Positions 42,025 to 51,800 of a stretch of 53,022 nucleotides of DNA are shown one piece after another. The stretch covers positions 1-53,022 of the forward strand of contig JAIHAR010000012.1 of the NCBI GenBank assembly GCA_020054865.1, in the 5' to 3' direction. Source of the stretch: Deferribacteraceae bacterium. Lineage in GTDB: Bacteria; Chrysiogenota; Deferribacteres; Deferribacterales; Deferrivibrionaceae. The notes below the pieces were generated by a model. That model had not been told where the DNA came from, did not search any database, and saw only the letters and a list, made by a program, of their open reading frames with translations. Made by a program: the position numbers and the translations under genes. Each line of letters opens with the position of its first letter. The stretch's first letter is position 1.

Positions 42025-43368
42025 TTAAATCAAACTCAATATGTCATCTGCTGCCACAAGCCCTGAAGCTGACGCCTGTATAATCCCTCTTGTGATACCT
42101 GCGCCGTCACCCACACAATAGATGTTTTTTAGGTTTAGTGATCTTAATTTATTGTCAACTTTTATTCTGAGGGAATAGAATTTTACCTCTACACCGTAAA
42201 GCAGTGTATTTGGGTCTGCCATACCTGGCATGACTTTGTCAAGCTGCAAGATAGTCTCTTTTATATCTGCAAGATATCTGTATGGTAAAACAAATGATAA
42301 ATCCCCTGGCATTGCAGTTTTTAGCGTGGGGACCACAAAGTTCTTACGGATTCTGCTTTCGGTAGAGCGTCTTCCTCTAAGCAAATCACCAAACCTCTGT
42401 ACAATTATTGAGCCGCCACTTAGCATATTTGCCAGATATGCAATATTCTGACCATATTTTACAGGTTCTCTGAAAGGTTCTGTAAATTTTGTTGAAACAA
42501 GAAGCGCAAAATTGGTATTTTCGCTTTTTTTGTTTTTATAGCTATGTCCATTTACTGTAATCAGATTGTTTTGATTTTTTTCCTGGGCAATAAAACCTCC
42601 GGGGTTTACACAAAAAGTCCTTACCTCATCTTCAAATTCGGATGTATAATATTTTATTTTAAACTCATAAAGTTGATCGGTAAATGTGTCGCTAACCGAT
42701 TTTGGTATTTCGACCCTTACCCCTATGTCAACAGGATTAATATCGGATTCTATATTATATTTGATTGCCATCTCTTGCATCCATTGGTTTCCGCTCCTGC
42801 CAACAGCAATTATTATTTTATCGTAAAACCTTTTTTCACCATTTTCCGTTACAAGCCCTTTTGCTTCATTATTTTCAATAATCAAGTCTACTACATTGGT
42901 ATTGCAATACATTTTAATATTATTTGACTTTTCAAAGCTCTCATAAATATTAAAAATAGATTTAAGACAATTATCAGTGCCTAAATGTCTTATTTTTGCA
43001 GCATAAAGTCTCATACTGTGTCTTGAGCAAAGGTACTCAAGGTCTTTGATTTTTTCATAATTTGCTTTGGTATCGATTTCGGTTACACCGCTGACATCAA
43101 CCCATATCTTATCAGCTCTGTCTATAAGCTTTTCCAATTCGCTTTCAGGCATAAAATCGGAAAGCCAGCCGCCAAATTCGGTTGTTAGTGTTAATTTGCC
43201 ATCAGAATAAGCACCGGCACCGCCAAATCCGGACATTATCTCTTTTCTTGTCCGTGTTCTTATATCTGCACCTTTTTCATATATATCAACTTCAACACCC
43301 TTTTTATTCATTAGTTCATAGGCAGCAAACATACCTGCACTGCCAGCACCTATTATTGCAACTTTCAT
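42025..43368 (-). CDS. FAD-dependent dehydrogenase (COG2509-type)
   Basis: A 447-residue flavoprotein. FAD motif VAIIGAGSAGMFAAYEL, SGFGGAGAYSDGKLTL, DKIIIAVGRSG and a C-terminal IYCVGDGAGITRGIIQASASG match the uncharacterised group of bacterial FAD dehydrogenases that often carries GFGGAGxxSDGKL. The substrate is unknown. It lies between the phosphoesterase and ispG with 7 and 0 nt gaps, so the three are co-transcribed. A ribosome site TGAGGT lies before its ATG. Confidence 0.85.
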   Translation of the reverse strand: MKVAIIGAGSAGMFAAYELMNKKGVEVDIYEKGADIRTRTRKEIMSGFGGAGAYSDGKLTLTTEFGGWLSDFMPESELEKLIDRADKIWVDVSGVTEIDTKANYEKIKDLEYLCSRHSMRLYAAKIRHLGTDNCLKSIFNIYESFEKSNNIKMYCNTNVVDLIIENNEAKGLVTENGEKRFYDKIIIAVGRSGNQWMQEMAIKYNIESDINPVDIGVRVEIPKSVSDTFTDQLYEFKIKYYTSEFEDEVRTFCVNPGGFIAQEKNQNNLITVNGHSYKNKKSENTNFALLVSTKFTEPFREPVKYGQNIAYLANMLSGGSIIVQRFGDLLRGRRSTESRIRKNFVVPTLKTAMPGDLSFVLPYRYLADIKETILQLDKVMPGMADPNTLLYGVEVKFYSLRIKVDNKLRSLNLKNIYCVGDGAGITRGIIQASASGLVAADDILSLI

Positions 43369-43375
43369 TTCTACC

Positions 43376-43852
43376 TCATATGTAAATTATTTTTGCATCG
43401 AAAGTATCATTTTCAATGGAAAGTATAGCATAACTATTTTTATCAGTCCACCTGTTATTTGTGGGGCTACCTGGGTTTAAAAGGTGTTGTTCACCAAACT
43501 TTCCCCAGAATGGTTTGTGGGTGTGACCATAAATAATTATGTCGGCTTTGTCAAATTCATAGAGAAGCCTGTTTTCAAGCCCGAATGGTGAGCCGTCACC
43601 ATGGACTACGCCTATTGCTACATTTTGAAATGTTAGCAACCTCTTTTTTGGCAATTCAGGTATAAAAGGGTCTGTGTTACCTTTAACAGGATAGATTATG
43701 GGATTAAGCTGCATTAATTGCAAGATTAGGGGATACCCTACAATGTCTCCTGCATGGATAACTGCATCAGAGTTCTTTATATCTTCAATAAGCATTGAAG
43801 GCAATTTTTCAATTTTGTCTGTATGTGTGTCAGATATTACTACCAGTTTCAT
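43376..43852 (-). CDS. YfcE-type metallophosphoesterase
   Basis: A 158-residue calcineurin-like phosphoesterase of the MJ0936/YfcE group. Metal ligands are seen in VVISDTHTD, HAGDIVGYP, KGNTDP, VVHGDG and YGHTHKP. Members act as phosphodiesterases on model or cyclic nucleotides. I start at MKLVVISD (ATG 43852), where the family begins. The ATG at 43867 adds five residues. Neither has a clear Shine-Dalgarno. It is divergent from the YkgJ-type gene. Confidence 0.9.
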   Translation of the reverse strand: MKLVVISDTHTDKIEKLPSMLIEDIKNSDAVIHAGDIVGYPLILQLMQLNPIIYPVKGNTDPFIPELPKKRLLTFQNVAIGVVHGDGSPFGLENRLLYEFDKADIIIYGHTHKPFWGKFGEQHLLNPGSPTNNRWTDKNSYAILSIENDTFDAKIIYI

Positions 43853-43901
43853 AAGTTTAATTTGCATTAATTTTAGAAATTTGACAAGAATAAACAGTAT
43901 T

Positions 43902-43933
43902 TGACTTGAATTACATCAGGGGCGGGCTATAAT
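43902..43933 (+). promoter_or_regulatory. Promoter of the YkgJ-type gene, predicted leaderless
   Basis: TATAAT at 43928-43933 lies five nt before ATG 43939, without a ribosome site. The -35 choice is less clear: TTGACT at 43902 with a 20-nt spacer, or TTGAAT at 43907 with 15 nt. Confidence 0.5.
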
Positions 43934-43938
43934 TTAAC

Positions 43939-44562
43939 ATGGATGAGGTTAATTTGGACTTTACTAAAGAGTATTTTTACAGTGTTTTAAAGGGCGATTG
44001 TGAAATAGATATCAAGCTAAATGCACTACTAAATTTCTGCGATGATTTTTTGAGAAAAAATTATGAAAAATTTAACCTGAAAGAGATTGATTGCAGGGCA
44101 GGGTGCGGACATTGCTGTATTTTAAACATCGCAACCCTTGAGCCGGAGATAAAAAATATTATTAACTATATTAACAGTAATTTTGATGACACAGGCAGAA
44201 GAAGCTTGAAAGAAAAAATTAAAGAAAGTTACTTCATGGTTAAAGGGCTTGATGATGAAGAAAGGATTTTTTTAAGAAAAAAGTGTGTTTTTTTGACGGA
44301 TACTTTTGCCTGCAGTATCTATCCGGTAAGACCGATTTTATGCAGGTCAGTTACTTCCACGAGTGCAGAAAGGTGTAGGGAGTCAATTGCTGCGGCCTGT
44401 TTTGGTGAAAAATTGTCGATAATCTCAAATTTGTATGTCAAGGAGCTGTACCTCTTGCTTTTTAATACTTTTACAGAATATTTGGAGAGAGAAAACTTGT
44501 TTTCAAAGAGTAAAAAGTTAACGGTTTGGCTTAAAGAATATATGGAATGTATTGAAGACTAA
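43939..44562 (+). CDS. YkgJ family cysteine-cluster protein
   Basis: A 207-residue protein with the zinc/iron-chelating YkgJ pattern: DCRAGCGHCCI near residues 54-64, then KKCVFLTDTFACSIYPVRPILCRS and a following Cys in ERCRE. These Cys likely bind a metal or cluster. The family is widespread, and its function is not firmly known. It stands alone between the divergent phosphoesterase and the GntR gene, and has a leaderless-type promoter. Confidence 0.9.
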   Translation: MDEVNLDFTKEYFYSVLKGDCEIDIKLNALLNFCDDFLRKNYEKFNLKEIDCRAGCGHCCILNIATLEPEIKNIINYINSNFDDTGRRSLKEKIKESYFMVKGLDDEERIFLRKKCVFLTDTFACSIYPVRPILCRSVTSTSAERCRESIAAACFGEKLSIISNLYVKELYLLLFNTFTEYLERENLFSKSKKLTVWLKEYMECIED

Positions 44563-44585
44563 CCCTGAATTTTGATGAAAAAATA

Positions 44586-44614
44586 TTGACTATATCTGAT
44601 ATATCAGATATCAT
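44586..44614 (+). promoter_or_regulatory. Promoter of the gntR-glycyl-radical operon
   Basis: TTGACT, exactly 17 nt, then TATCAT. The spacer is almost wholly filled by a perfect palindrome. The start is predicted near 44621, about 20 nt before ATG 44642 with AAGGTG between. Confidence 0.75.
44592..44611. promoter_or_regulatory. 20-bp perfect palindrome, likely GntR operator
   Basis: ATATCTGATA followed by TATCAGATAT, a perfect inverted repeat lying between the -35 and -10. A bound dimer would block RNA polymerase. The adjacent gntR gene makes autorepression, relieved by a substrate or product of the glycyl-radical enzyme, the simplest model. Confidence 0.75.
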
Positions 44615-44641
44615 AGAATATCATTTCATAAAGGTGTTTTT

Positions 44642-45301
44642 ATGTTAAATCTATTATCTGTTCGTGAACAGGTGTACGAATATTTGAAATCCATGATAAA
44701 CAGTGGCGAGCTTAAGAGCGGAGAATCTGTTGATATTAAACTGCTTGCAGAAAAATTTGGCATTAGCAAAACACCTTTGCGGGATGCTCTTTTACAGCTT
44801 GAGGTGGATGGTTTTGTAAAAATAATGCCAAGAAAGGGGATAGTGGTAGCTTCGTTAACGCTTGAAGATATAAAAAATTATTATGAAATTATTGCGTCTG
44901 CAGAAAGCTTTATAGTGCAAAAATATGGACATAAGCTGACTGAGAATCAAATAGAACAGATGAGACAATTTAATCTTAATATGAAAGAAGCTTTGAATAA
45001 CAACGATTTTAATGGATATTATGAAAATAATATTAATTTTCACAACATATATATAAATCTTACAGACAACAAAAATATGCTTAAAATTTTAAAAATATCC
45101 AAAGAGAGGCTTTATGATTTTCCAAGAAAAAAAGAGTTTGTAAAAGATTGGGAGCTTGATTCGGTATTGGAGCACGATAATATGATAATCCTTCTTAAAA
45201 ATAAAAAATTTAAAGAAGCGGCTGACTATATAAGGGAAGTACACTGGTCTTACGAATATCAGCATAAATATATTTTAAAGTATTATACGGAAAATGTATG
45301 A
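44642..45301 (+). CDS. GntR-family transcriptional regulator (FCD/FadR type)
   Basis: A 219-residue regulator. The N-terminal winged helix has VREQVYEYLKSMINSGEL..LLAEKFGISKTPLRDALLQL. The C-terminal region from about residue 80 is an all-helical FCD-type ligand domain (DIKNYYEIIASAESFIV, NINFHNIYINL) in which Asp/His residues may bind metal. It probably controls its own operon through the palindrome at 44592-44611. Its stop overlaps the activase start as ATGA. Confidence 0.92.
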   Translation: MLNLLSVREQVYEYLKSMINSGELKSGESVDIKLLAEKFGISKTPLRDALLQLEVDGFVKIMPRKGIVVASLTLEDIKNYYEIIASAESFIVQKYGHKLTENQIEQMRQFNLNMKEALNNNDFNGYYENNINFHNIYINLTDNKNMLKILKISKERLYDFPRKKEFVKDWELDSVLEHDNMIILLKNKKFKEAADYIREVHWSYEYQHKYILKYYTENV

Positions 45302-46188
45302 AAGGGCTTGTTTTTGATATAAAAAGATACAGCATAAACGATGGACCGGGGATAAGGACGACAATTTTTTTTAAAGGCTGTCCATTAAAATGTCTTTGGT
45401 GTCACAATCCGGAAAGTCAAAGTTTTGAGAGGCAATTTTTTTATTACAAAGACAAATGTATAAGCTGCAAATTTTGCGTTGCATCGTGCTCTGCAGACTC
45501 AATAAAATTTGTAGATGGAGCTCTCAAAAGGGGTGAATGCAATTTTTGTCTAAAATGTGAAGAAGTTTGTCCCGGAAATAGTATCAAAAGTGTAGGCTCA
45601 TACTATTCAGCCGAAGATGTGCTTGATTTTGTCGTAAAGGATTATCACTTTTATGGGCTAAATGGGGGTGTTACTTTTAGCGGTGGCGAGCCATTGTTTC
45701 AGTTTGATTTTTTGATTGAGACATTAAAGCTGCTAAAAAAAGAAAATTTAAATATAGCAATTGATACCAGCGGATTTATTGCAACTGAAAAGATTCTTGA
45801 GGCAGCAAAATATACTGATATTTTTCTTTATGATATAAAACACTTTGACAGCAGTAAACATAAAATTTTAACGGGTGTTGATAATACCCTTATACTAAAG
45901 AATTTGAAAGAGCTGTCAAATTCAGGCGCAAATATAATAGTCAGAATCCCGATAATTCCAGGTATTAATGAAGATGAAGAAAATCTCATAAATATTAAGA
46001 AGTTTGTAAAATCTTTACAAGGAAAAATAAAAATAGAGCCGGTATTTTATCACAACATTATGCAGGGTAAATATGAGCTTTGTGGTAAAAAATATTCATT
46101 AAATGATATAGTAGTGCCGGATAATAGTTATAAAAGAGAAAAATCAAGAGTTTTAGGAGTAGATTATGACGAAGCAAACAGAATGTAA
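45298..46188 (+). CDS. Glycyl-radical enzyme activating protein (radical SAM)
   Basis: A 296-residue activase that installs the glycyl radical on the partner enzyme. The radical SAM motif is Cys28-x3-Cys32-x2-Cys35 (GCPLKCLWCHNPES). A ferredoxin-like insert with eight Cys follows (CISCKFCVASC and CNFCLKCEEVC), as in activases of HypD, CutC and related enzymes but not of PflA. FSGGEPLFQ and DTSGF follow. The start overlaps gntR (ATGA), and the end overlaps the enzyme gene by 23 nt, so the three are tightly coupled. Confidence 0.94.
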   Translation: MKGLVFDIKRYSINDGPGIRTTIFFKGCPLKCLWCHNPESQSFERQFFYYKDKCISCKFCVASCSADSIKFVDGALKRGECNFCLKCEEVCPGNSIKSVGSYYSAEDVLDFVVKDYHFYGLNGGVTFSGGEPLFQFDFLIETLKLLKKENLNIAIDTSGFIATEKILEAAKYTDIFLYDIKHFDSSKHKILTGVDNTLILKNLKELSNSGANIIVRIPIIPGINEDEENLINIKKFVKSLQGKIKIEPVFYHNIMQGKYELCGKKYSLNDIVVPDNSYKREKSRVLGVDYDEANRM

Positions 46189-48589
46189 AGTTATTAACTT
46201 AAATGGCGGGTATTTTGAAAGGGGTATGAATGAAAGGGTAAGATTTTTAAGAAAAAACAGTCTTTTATCCGTTGAAACATTTTCTTTTGAAAGGGCAAAG
46301 CTTTTGACCGAATTTTATAAATCTGTTGAAGGGAAGAAAATTGGCATAGCTACCAAAAGGGGGATGGCGTTAAAATATATTTTAGAAAATAAAGCTATTT
46401 ATATCGGGGAGGATGAGCTGATTGTCGGCGAAAGGGGCGAATTTCCAAAAGCTACTCCAAGCTACCCTGAAATTTCTCTACATTCTTTGGGTGATTTACA
46501 AATTTTAAATTCAAGAGAGAAACTCCCTTACAAAGTAAGTGATGAGGCATTTAAAATTTATGAAGAGGAGATAATCCCTTATTGGGAAGGCAAAACTATT
46601 AGAGAAGAGATTTTTGAAAAGGTTAGTGAAGAATGGAAAAGAGCTTATAAAGCTGGAATCTTTACTGAGTTTATGGAGCAAAGGGCACCGGGGCATACTG
46701 TAGCAGATGGGAAGATTTATGATAAAGGGCTGAAAGATTTTATTAAAGATATAGAAAATAAAATTAACTCGTTAGACAATTCAGACCCTTATTTTGAAGA
46801 GAAGCTTGACGAGCTTACAGGGATGAAAATTGCATGCGAAGGGGTCATTAATTATGCAAAAAGACATGCAAAGAAAGCTCGAGAGATGTCGCTTCAAGAA
46901 AAAGACCCGATAAGAAAACAAGAATTGCTTAAAATTGCTGAGATTTGCGAATATGTCCCTGAAAATGCCCCACGAAATTTTTATGAGGCCTTGCAACACT
47001 ATTGGTTTATACATTTAGGGGTAATTACGGAGTTAAACGGATGGGATGCTTTTAGCCCCGGCAGGCTCGATTTAAATCTTTACCCTTTTTATAGGAATGA
47101 TATAGAAAGTGGCAGATTTACCAAAGATGAGATAAAAGAGCTTTTGGAATGTTTTTGGGTAAAGTTTAACAATCATCCCGCACCACCAAAGGTAGGTGTT
47201 ACCGCGGAGGAGAGCAGCACTTATACAGATTTTGCCCAGATAAATTTTGGTGGAGTGGATAAAGATGGGCAGGATGCTGTAAATGATTTGAGCTTTTTGC
47301 TGCTTGATGTAGTAGAGGAAATGCGGATAGTCCAACCCAATGCAAGTGTTCATATTAGCAGAAAAAACCCTGACAGATTTTTGAAAAGGGCACTTGAAGT
47401 TATACGCACCGGATTTGGGCAACCCGCCATTTTTAATGCAGATGCCGTGATGCAGGAACTTTTAAGACAGGGAAAAAATATTGTAGATGCAAGGTTAGGT
47501 GGAACAAGTGGCTGTGTAGAATCGGGGGCGTTTGGTAAAGAAAATTATACCCTTACAGGATATTTTAATTTGGTGAAGGTCTTGGAGATTACTCTCAATA
47601 ATGGCTTTGACCCTGTAACGGGTGAAAAGATAGGTATTGAAACTGGACAATTTGAAAATTTTAAATCATTTGAAGATTTACTTTCAGCTTTTGAGAGACA
47701 ATTGAAATATTTCTTGGATATAAAGATAAAAGGTAATCTTGTTATTGAAGAAATTTATGCTAAAAAGATGCCGGCACCGTTTTTATCAATATTAATAGAT
47801 GATTGCATTAAAAATGCTAAAGATTACAATGCTGGAGGGGCAAGATACAATAGCTCTTATATTCAGGGGGTTGGGATTGGCACTATTACAGATTCACTAT
47901 CAGCCCTGAAAGAAATTGTATTTGAAAAGAAATTAATTCCACAGAATATGGTTCTAAAGATACTAAAGAGCAATTTTGAGGGGTATGAAGTTGAGCGTTT
48001 GATATTGAAAAATAAGACAAAAAAATACGGTAATGATGAACCTTATGCTGATGAGATAATGAAGAAGGTCTTTGAAATGTTTTTTGGATATATTGACGGC
48101 AAACCTAATTATAAAGGTGGGCAGTTTAGGATAAATATGCTTCCTACCACCGTTCATGTCTATTTTGGTTCGGTTATTGGTGCTACATTTGACGGCAGGA
48201 AGGCTTTTGAGCCTCTTTCTGAGGGGATTTCCCCTGTACAGGGTTCAGATATAAACGGGCCGACAGCAGTTATAAAATCGGCTTCAAAAATGGATCACTT
48301 AAAGACAGGCGGTACACTTTTAAATATGAAGGTAACTCCATCTTTGATTAAGGATGAAAAAGGTTTAAATGCCCTTTTACAGCTTGTTAGAACATATTTT
48401 ATGTTTGATGGGCATCACATTCAGTTTAATGTCATAGATGCCAAGACTCTTAAAAAAGCAAAAGAAAAGCCTGAAAACTACAGAGATTTGATAGTAAGAG
48501 TAGCAGGATACAGCGATTATTTTTGCAATCTTAACGACAAATTGAAAAATGAAATAATTGAAAGAACGGAACATGAGTCATTTGTATAA
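46166..48589 (+). CDS. hypD: HypD-like glycyl-radical enzyme (trans-4-hydroxy-L-proline dehydratase group)
   Basis: An 807-residue glycyl-radical enzyme. Key sites are His177 in EFMEQRAPGHTV, Asp294 in NGWDAFSPGRLD, the thiyl Cys450 with general base Glu452 in GGTSGCVESGAFGKE, and the radical Gly781 in RVAGYSDYF. These motifs, plus NFGGVDKDGQDAVND and GGARYNSSYIQGVGIGTITD, are close to HypD of Clostridioides, which dehydrates trans-4-hydroxy-L-proline to pyrroline-5-carboxylate. Changes near the substrate, for example Gly292 where HypD has Ile, leave room for another substrate. No pyrroline-5-carboxylate reductase gene is in the window. AGGAG lies about 8 nt before ATG 46166. A later ATG at 46226 is less likely. 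Confidence 0.85.
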   Translation: MTKQTECKVINLNGGYFERGMNERVRFLRKNSLLSVETFSFERAKLLTEFYKSVEGKKIGIATKRGMALKYILENKAIYIGEDELIVGERGEFPKATPSYPEISLHSLGDLQILNSREKLPYKVSDEAFKIYEEEIIPYWEGKTIREEIFEKVSEEWKRAYKAGIFTEFMEQRAPGHTVADGKIYDKGLKDFIKDIENKINSLDNSDPYFEEKLDELTGMKIACEGVINYAKRHAKKAREMSLQEKDPIRKQELLKIAEICEYVPENAPRNFYEALQHYWFIHLGVITELNGWDAFSPGRLDLNLYPFYRNDIESGRFTKDEIKELLECFWVKFNNHPAPPKVGVTAEESSTYTDFAQINFGGVDKDGQDAVNDLSFLLLDVVEEMRIVQPNASVHISRKNPDRFLKRALEVIRTGFGQPAIFNADAVMQELLRQGKNIVDARLGGTSGCVESGAFGKENYTLTGYFNLVKVLEITLNNGFDPVTGEKIGIETGQFENFKSFEDLLSAFERQLKYFLDIKIKGNLVIEEIYAKKMPAPFLSILIDDCIKNAKDYNAGGARYNSSYIQGVGIGTITDSLSALKEIVFEKKLIPQNMVLKILKSNFEGYEVERLILKNKTKKYGNDEPYADEIMKKVFEMFFGYIDGKPNYKGGQFRINMLPTTVHVYFGSVIGATFDGRKAFEPLSEGISPVQGSDINGPTAVIKSASKMDHLKTGGTLLNMKVTPSLIKDEKGLNALLQLVRTYFMFDGHHIQFNVIDAKTLKKAKEKPENYRDLIVRVAGYSDYFCNLNDKLKNEIIERTEHESFV

Positions 48590-48668
48590 TTGAGCAAATG
48601 TTTAAAATTGTGTCAATACTTTTAAAAGCATAGGGAGGCAAATAAAATTTGTAATAGACATAATTAGC

Positions 48669-48697
48669 TTAAAATTTAAAAAAGCCTGTGTTATAAT
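48669..48697 (+). promoter_or_regulatory. Promoter of the small membrane protein gene, predicted leaderless
   Basis: TTAAAA, 17-nt spacer, TATAAT, then six nt to ATG 48704. The start is predicted at the A of the start codon. No ribosome site is present. Confidence 0.6.
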
Positions 48698-48703
48698 TTT
48701 TGT

Positions 48704-48898
48704 ATGAGCAGAATGGTTATATTTTGGCTTTTTCTTTTTTTTCTTGGATTTGTACTTATAAATTATCCTTTTATTTCAATTTTTGATAAAAAAATATTTG
48801 TTTTTGGCTATCCACTTTTATATATTTATTTTTTTGTAGGCTGGCTTGTATCTATAATTGTCGTATATATATTTTCAAGGAAGATAGATGATGAGTAA
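48704..48898 (+). CDS. Small two-helix membrane protein coupled to the SSS-type sensor
   Basis: A 64-residue protein with two hydrophobic helices (about 4-21 and 39-58) and an acidic end KIDDE. It overlaps the next gene by 11 nt, so translation is coupled. Small membrane proteins of this size often precede sodium:solute symporter-like genes and may help assemble them. I do not recognise a named family with certainty. Confidence 0.7.
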   Translation: MSRMVIFWLFLFFLGFVLINYPFISIFDKKIFVFGYPLLYIYFFVGWLVSIIVVYIFSRKIDDE

Positions 48899-51800
48899 TA
48901 ATTTTGAGGTTGTTTTTTTTATTACTCTTTTGTATCTGTTTTTACTATATATAGTCGGATATATTTCTGAAAAATTGTATATAAAAAATAGTAAATATAT
49001 TTGTAACCCTTACGTATACTCACTTACATTGGCCGTCTACTGCACAACATGGACATACTACGGCTCAGTTGGGAGAGCCGTATCAAATGGGATAGAGTTT
49101 CTGGCAATTTACATTGGACCTACGCTTATTATATTTACCTGGTGGTTTTTTCTAAGAAAACTTGTCAGGATTGCAGAAAATCACAGTATTACATCCTTGG
49201 CGGATTTTATAAGTTTTAGATATGGAAAGTCCAAAAGACTTGGAATACTTGTGACACTGCTTTGTTTAATAGGTGTAATTCCATATATTTCTCTTCAACT
49301 TAAAGCGATAAATGAAACAATTTTTCTTATTGCCTACAATACCCCCTACCTTGGGACCAAGACATTATTAGTTAAGGATACTGCTTTTTATGTATCGATA
49401 ATTATAGGTATATTTGGTGCTCTTTTTGGGACAAGACATTTTGGCGACCATAGAAAACACCCTTCCCTTGTCGGGGTAATAGCATTTGAATCGATAATAA
49501 AGCTTATTGTGTTTCTTATTGCGGGTATTTTTATAACCTATTTTATGTACGATGGTTTCAGGGATATTTTGAGCCAGGTTGTTAACTCTCAAAGCCCTTT
49601 TATAAAAGGGAAGCTTGATACAGTTTTCAAAATAGGTGGCAGCAATGTTTCAAGCAGCGAGTGGCTTGCGCTGATTGTAATGAGTATGTTTGCCGTAATG
49701 TTTTTGCCAAGGCAGTTTCATATGGCGGTTATCGAAAATACGGATGAAAAGCACATAATAAAATCTATGTATTTGTTTCCATTATATCTTTTCGTAATAA
49801 ACATTTTTGTAATACCCATCGCATTTGCCGGACTGATTAAGTTTGAGGGGGGAGGCAATCCGGATTATTATTCAATGGGACTTCTTATCGAAAATGGAAA
49901 TTATCTGTTAGCAATTCTCGTATATCTTGGCGGACTTTCAGCAGCCACAGGAATGATTATCGTTACTTCTGTGAGTCTTGCCAATATGTTTATAAATAAC
50001 TTTATTCTTACATTTATCGTAAGGTATGTTATCAAAATCAATTTGGGTATGATTATTCCTCACCTAAAGAGGGCAGCAACCCTTTTTGTAGTAATGGTAG
50101 GGTACTATTATTTTGTAAAAGTTGGCAGCTCATTTTCGCTTGTAAATCTTGGCCTTACATCGTTTGCTGCTGTGTCTCAATTTGCTCCGGCCATAATTTT
50201 TGGAATTTTTTGGAGGGATGCAAATGAGAAAGGGGCATTGGCGGGGATATCTTTGGGTTTTTTATTCTGGTTTTATACACTTATAGTTCCATACATGGCA
50301 AAGTCAGGGGTGATAGACTATAACATAATACTGAATGGCCTTTTTGGAGTTAAAATTTTACGGCCAACAGCCCTATTTGGACTTGACACTCTTGATATCT
50401 GGAGTCACAGCTTATTCTGGAGTCTTGCTTTTAATATTGCAGGTATTGTGCTTGTGTCATCTCTGAGCGAAAAAAGTGTTGTCGAATCTGAAACTGCTTC
50501 CCTTTGTGTGGATTCATTTTCTTTTGGCTATATTGCCAGAAAGCGTTCGGTAATAGAAGGTTTAACTGTTGATGATATTGAAAGTATATTGAATAACTTT
50601 TTTGGTAAAAAGACCTCTCAGGAAAAGATTACAGCTTATCTTCAGACAATCAATAAAAACAGGGGAAACTTAAATATGACCGAAGTGACCACGCTGAGGG
50701 ATAAGGCGGAAGAGATGCTTTCTTCTGCAGTAGGGCCAGGAGCTGCCAAATTGATATTTGAATCTTATGCACAAATAAAGGGTAAAGGTGAGACAAAAGT
50801 AATAGATGTATTTAAGGATTTACTTTCCTATGGAGTGGGAGAATCGAAAGAGACACTTGTGAAAAGAATCTCTGAACTAAATGTAATACTTGATATTTCG
50901 AGAATTTTCTCGAGTGTAAATACATTGGAGACGAAACTTTTTAAGGCACTTGAGATAATTAAGGACACATTCCATTTTGACCTTGTGATATTGAGAAGAA
51001 AAATAGGGGAAGTATTGGCAGTATATTCTTATGCTGGCGAGCTTAATTCAAGCCTTCTTACAAGTTACAGGTTAATTGACCCTAAAAGGTCATATATCGG
51101 AAAAGCTGCCGTCCAAAAAATACCTCTTGCTGTCAATGATATAAATCAGATTGAACTTAATGAATTTTCCATAGATTTAAAAAAACATGGTGTTATATCT
51201 TTTGCCCATATCCCTCTTATTATAAATGAAGAAGTGCATGGAATTATAACATGTTATAGCAAGCTTTTTAAAAATTTATTCAGCAAGGAGATGATAAGTC
51301 TTTTGCAGAGTATCGCCAATCAAATGGCTTACATGATTAATAATCACTATCAGACTGAAGAGATTATCAAGATGAGAGAGGTTGCAAAAGAGCTTGAGAT
51401 TGCCAAGCAAATTCAAAAATCGTTATTGCCGGAAAAATACCCTGAAGTTTATGGTGTCCAGATGCTTGGTGTATGTTACCCTTCTGAATTTGTGGGTGGT
51501 GATTATTATGATTTTTATCAAATAAGAGAAGGTGTTTTTGATGTGGTTATTGCAGATGTTTCAGGCCATAATGTGGCCTCAGCGCTCATTATGACTGAGC
51601 TTAGAAGTATAATAAAGTCGATAATAAATTTTCAAAAAAACATTACGCCAGCAAAAATTATGTCAATACTGAACAGAGAGATTTATGGAGACCTCACAAA
51701 GCTTGAGTTTATTATTACAATGATTTATATGCGGGTTAACATCAACAACGGGACAATTACCTTTTCCAATGCCGGTCATCATCCACCTATTGTTTTTCAG

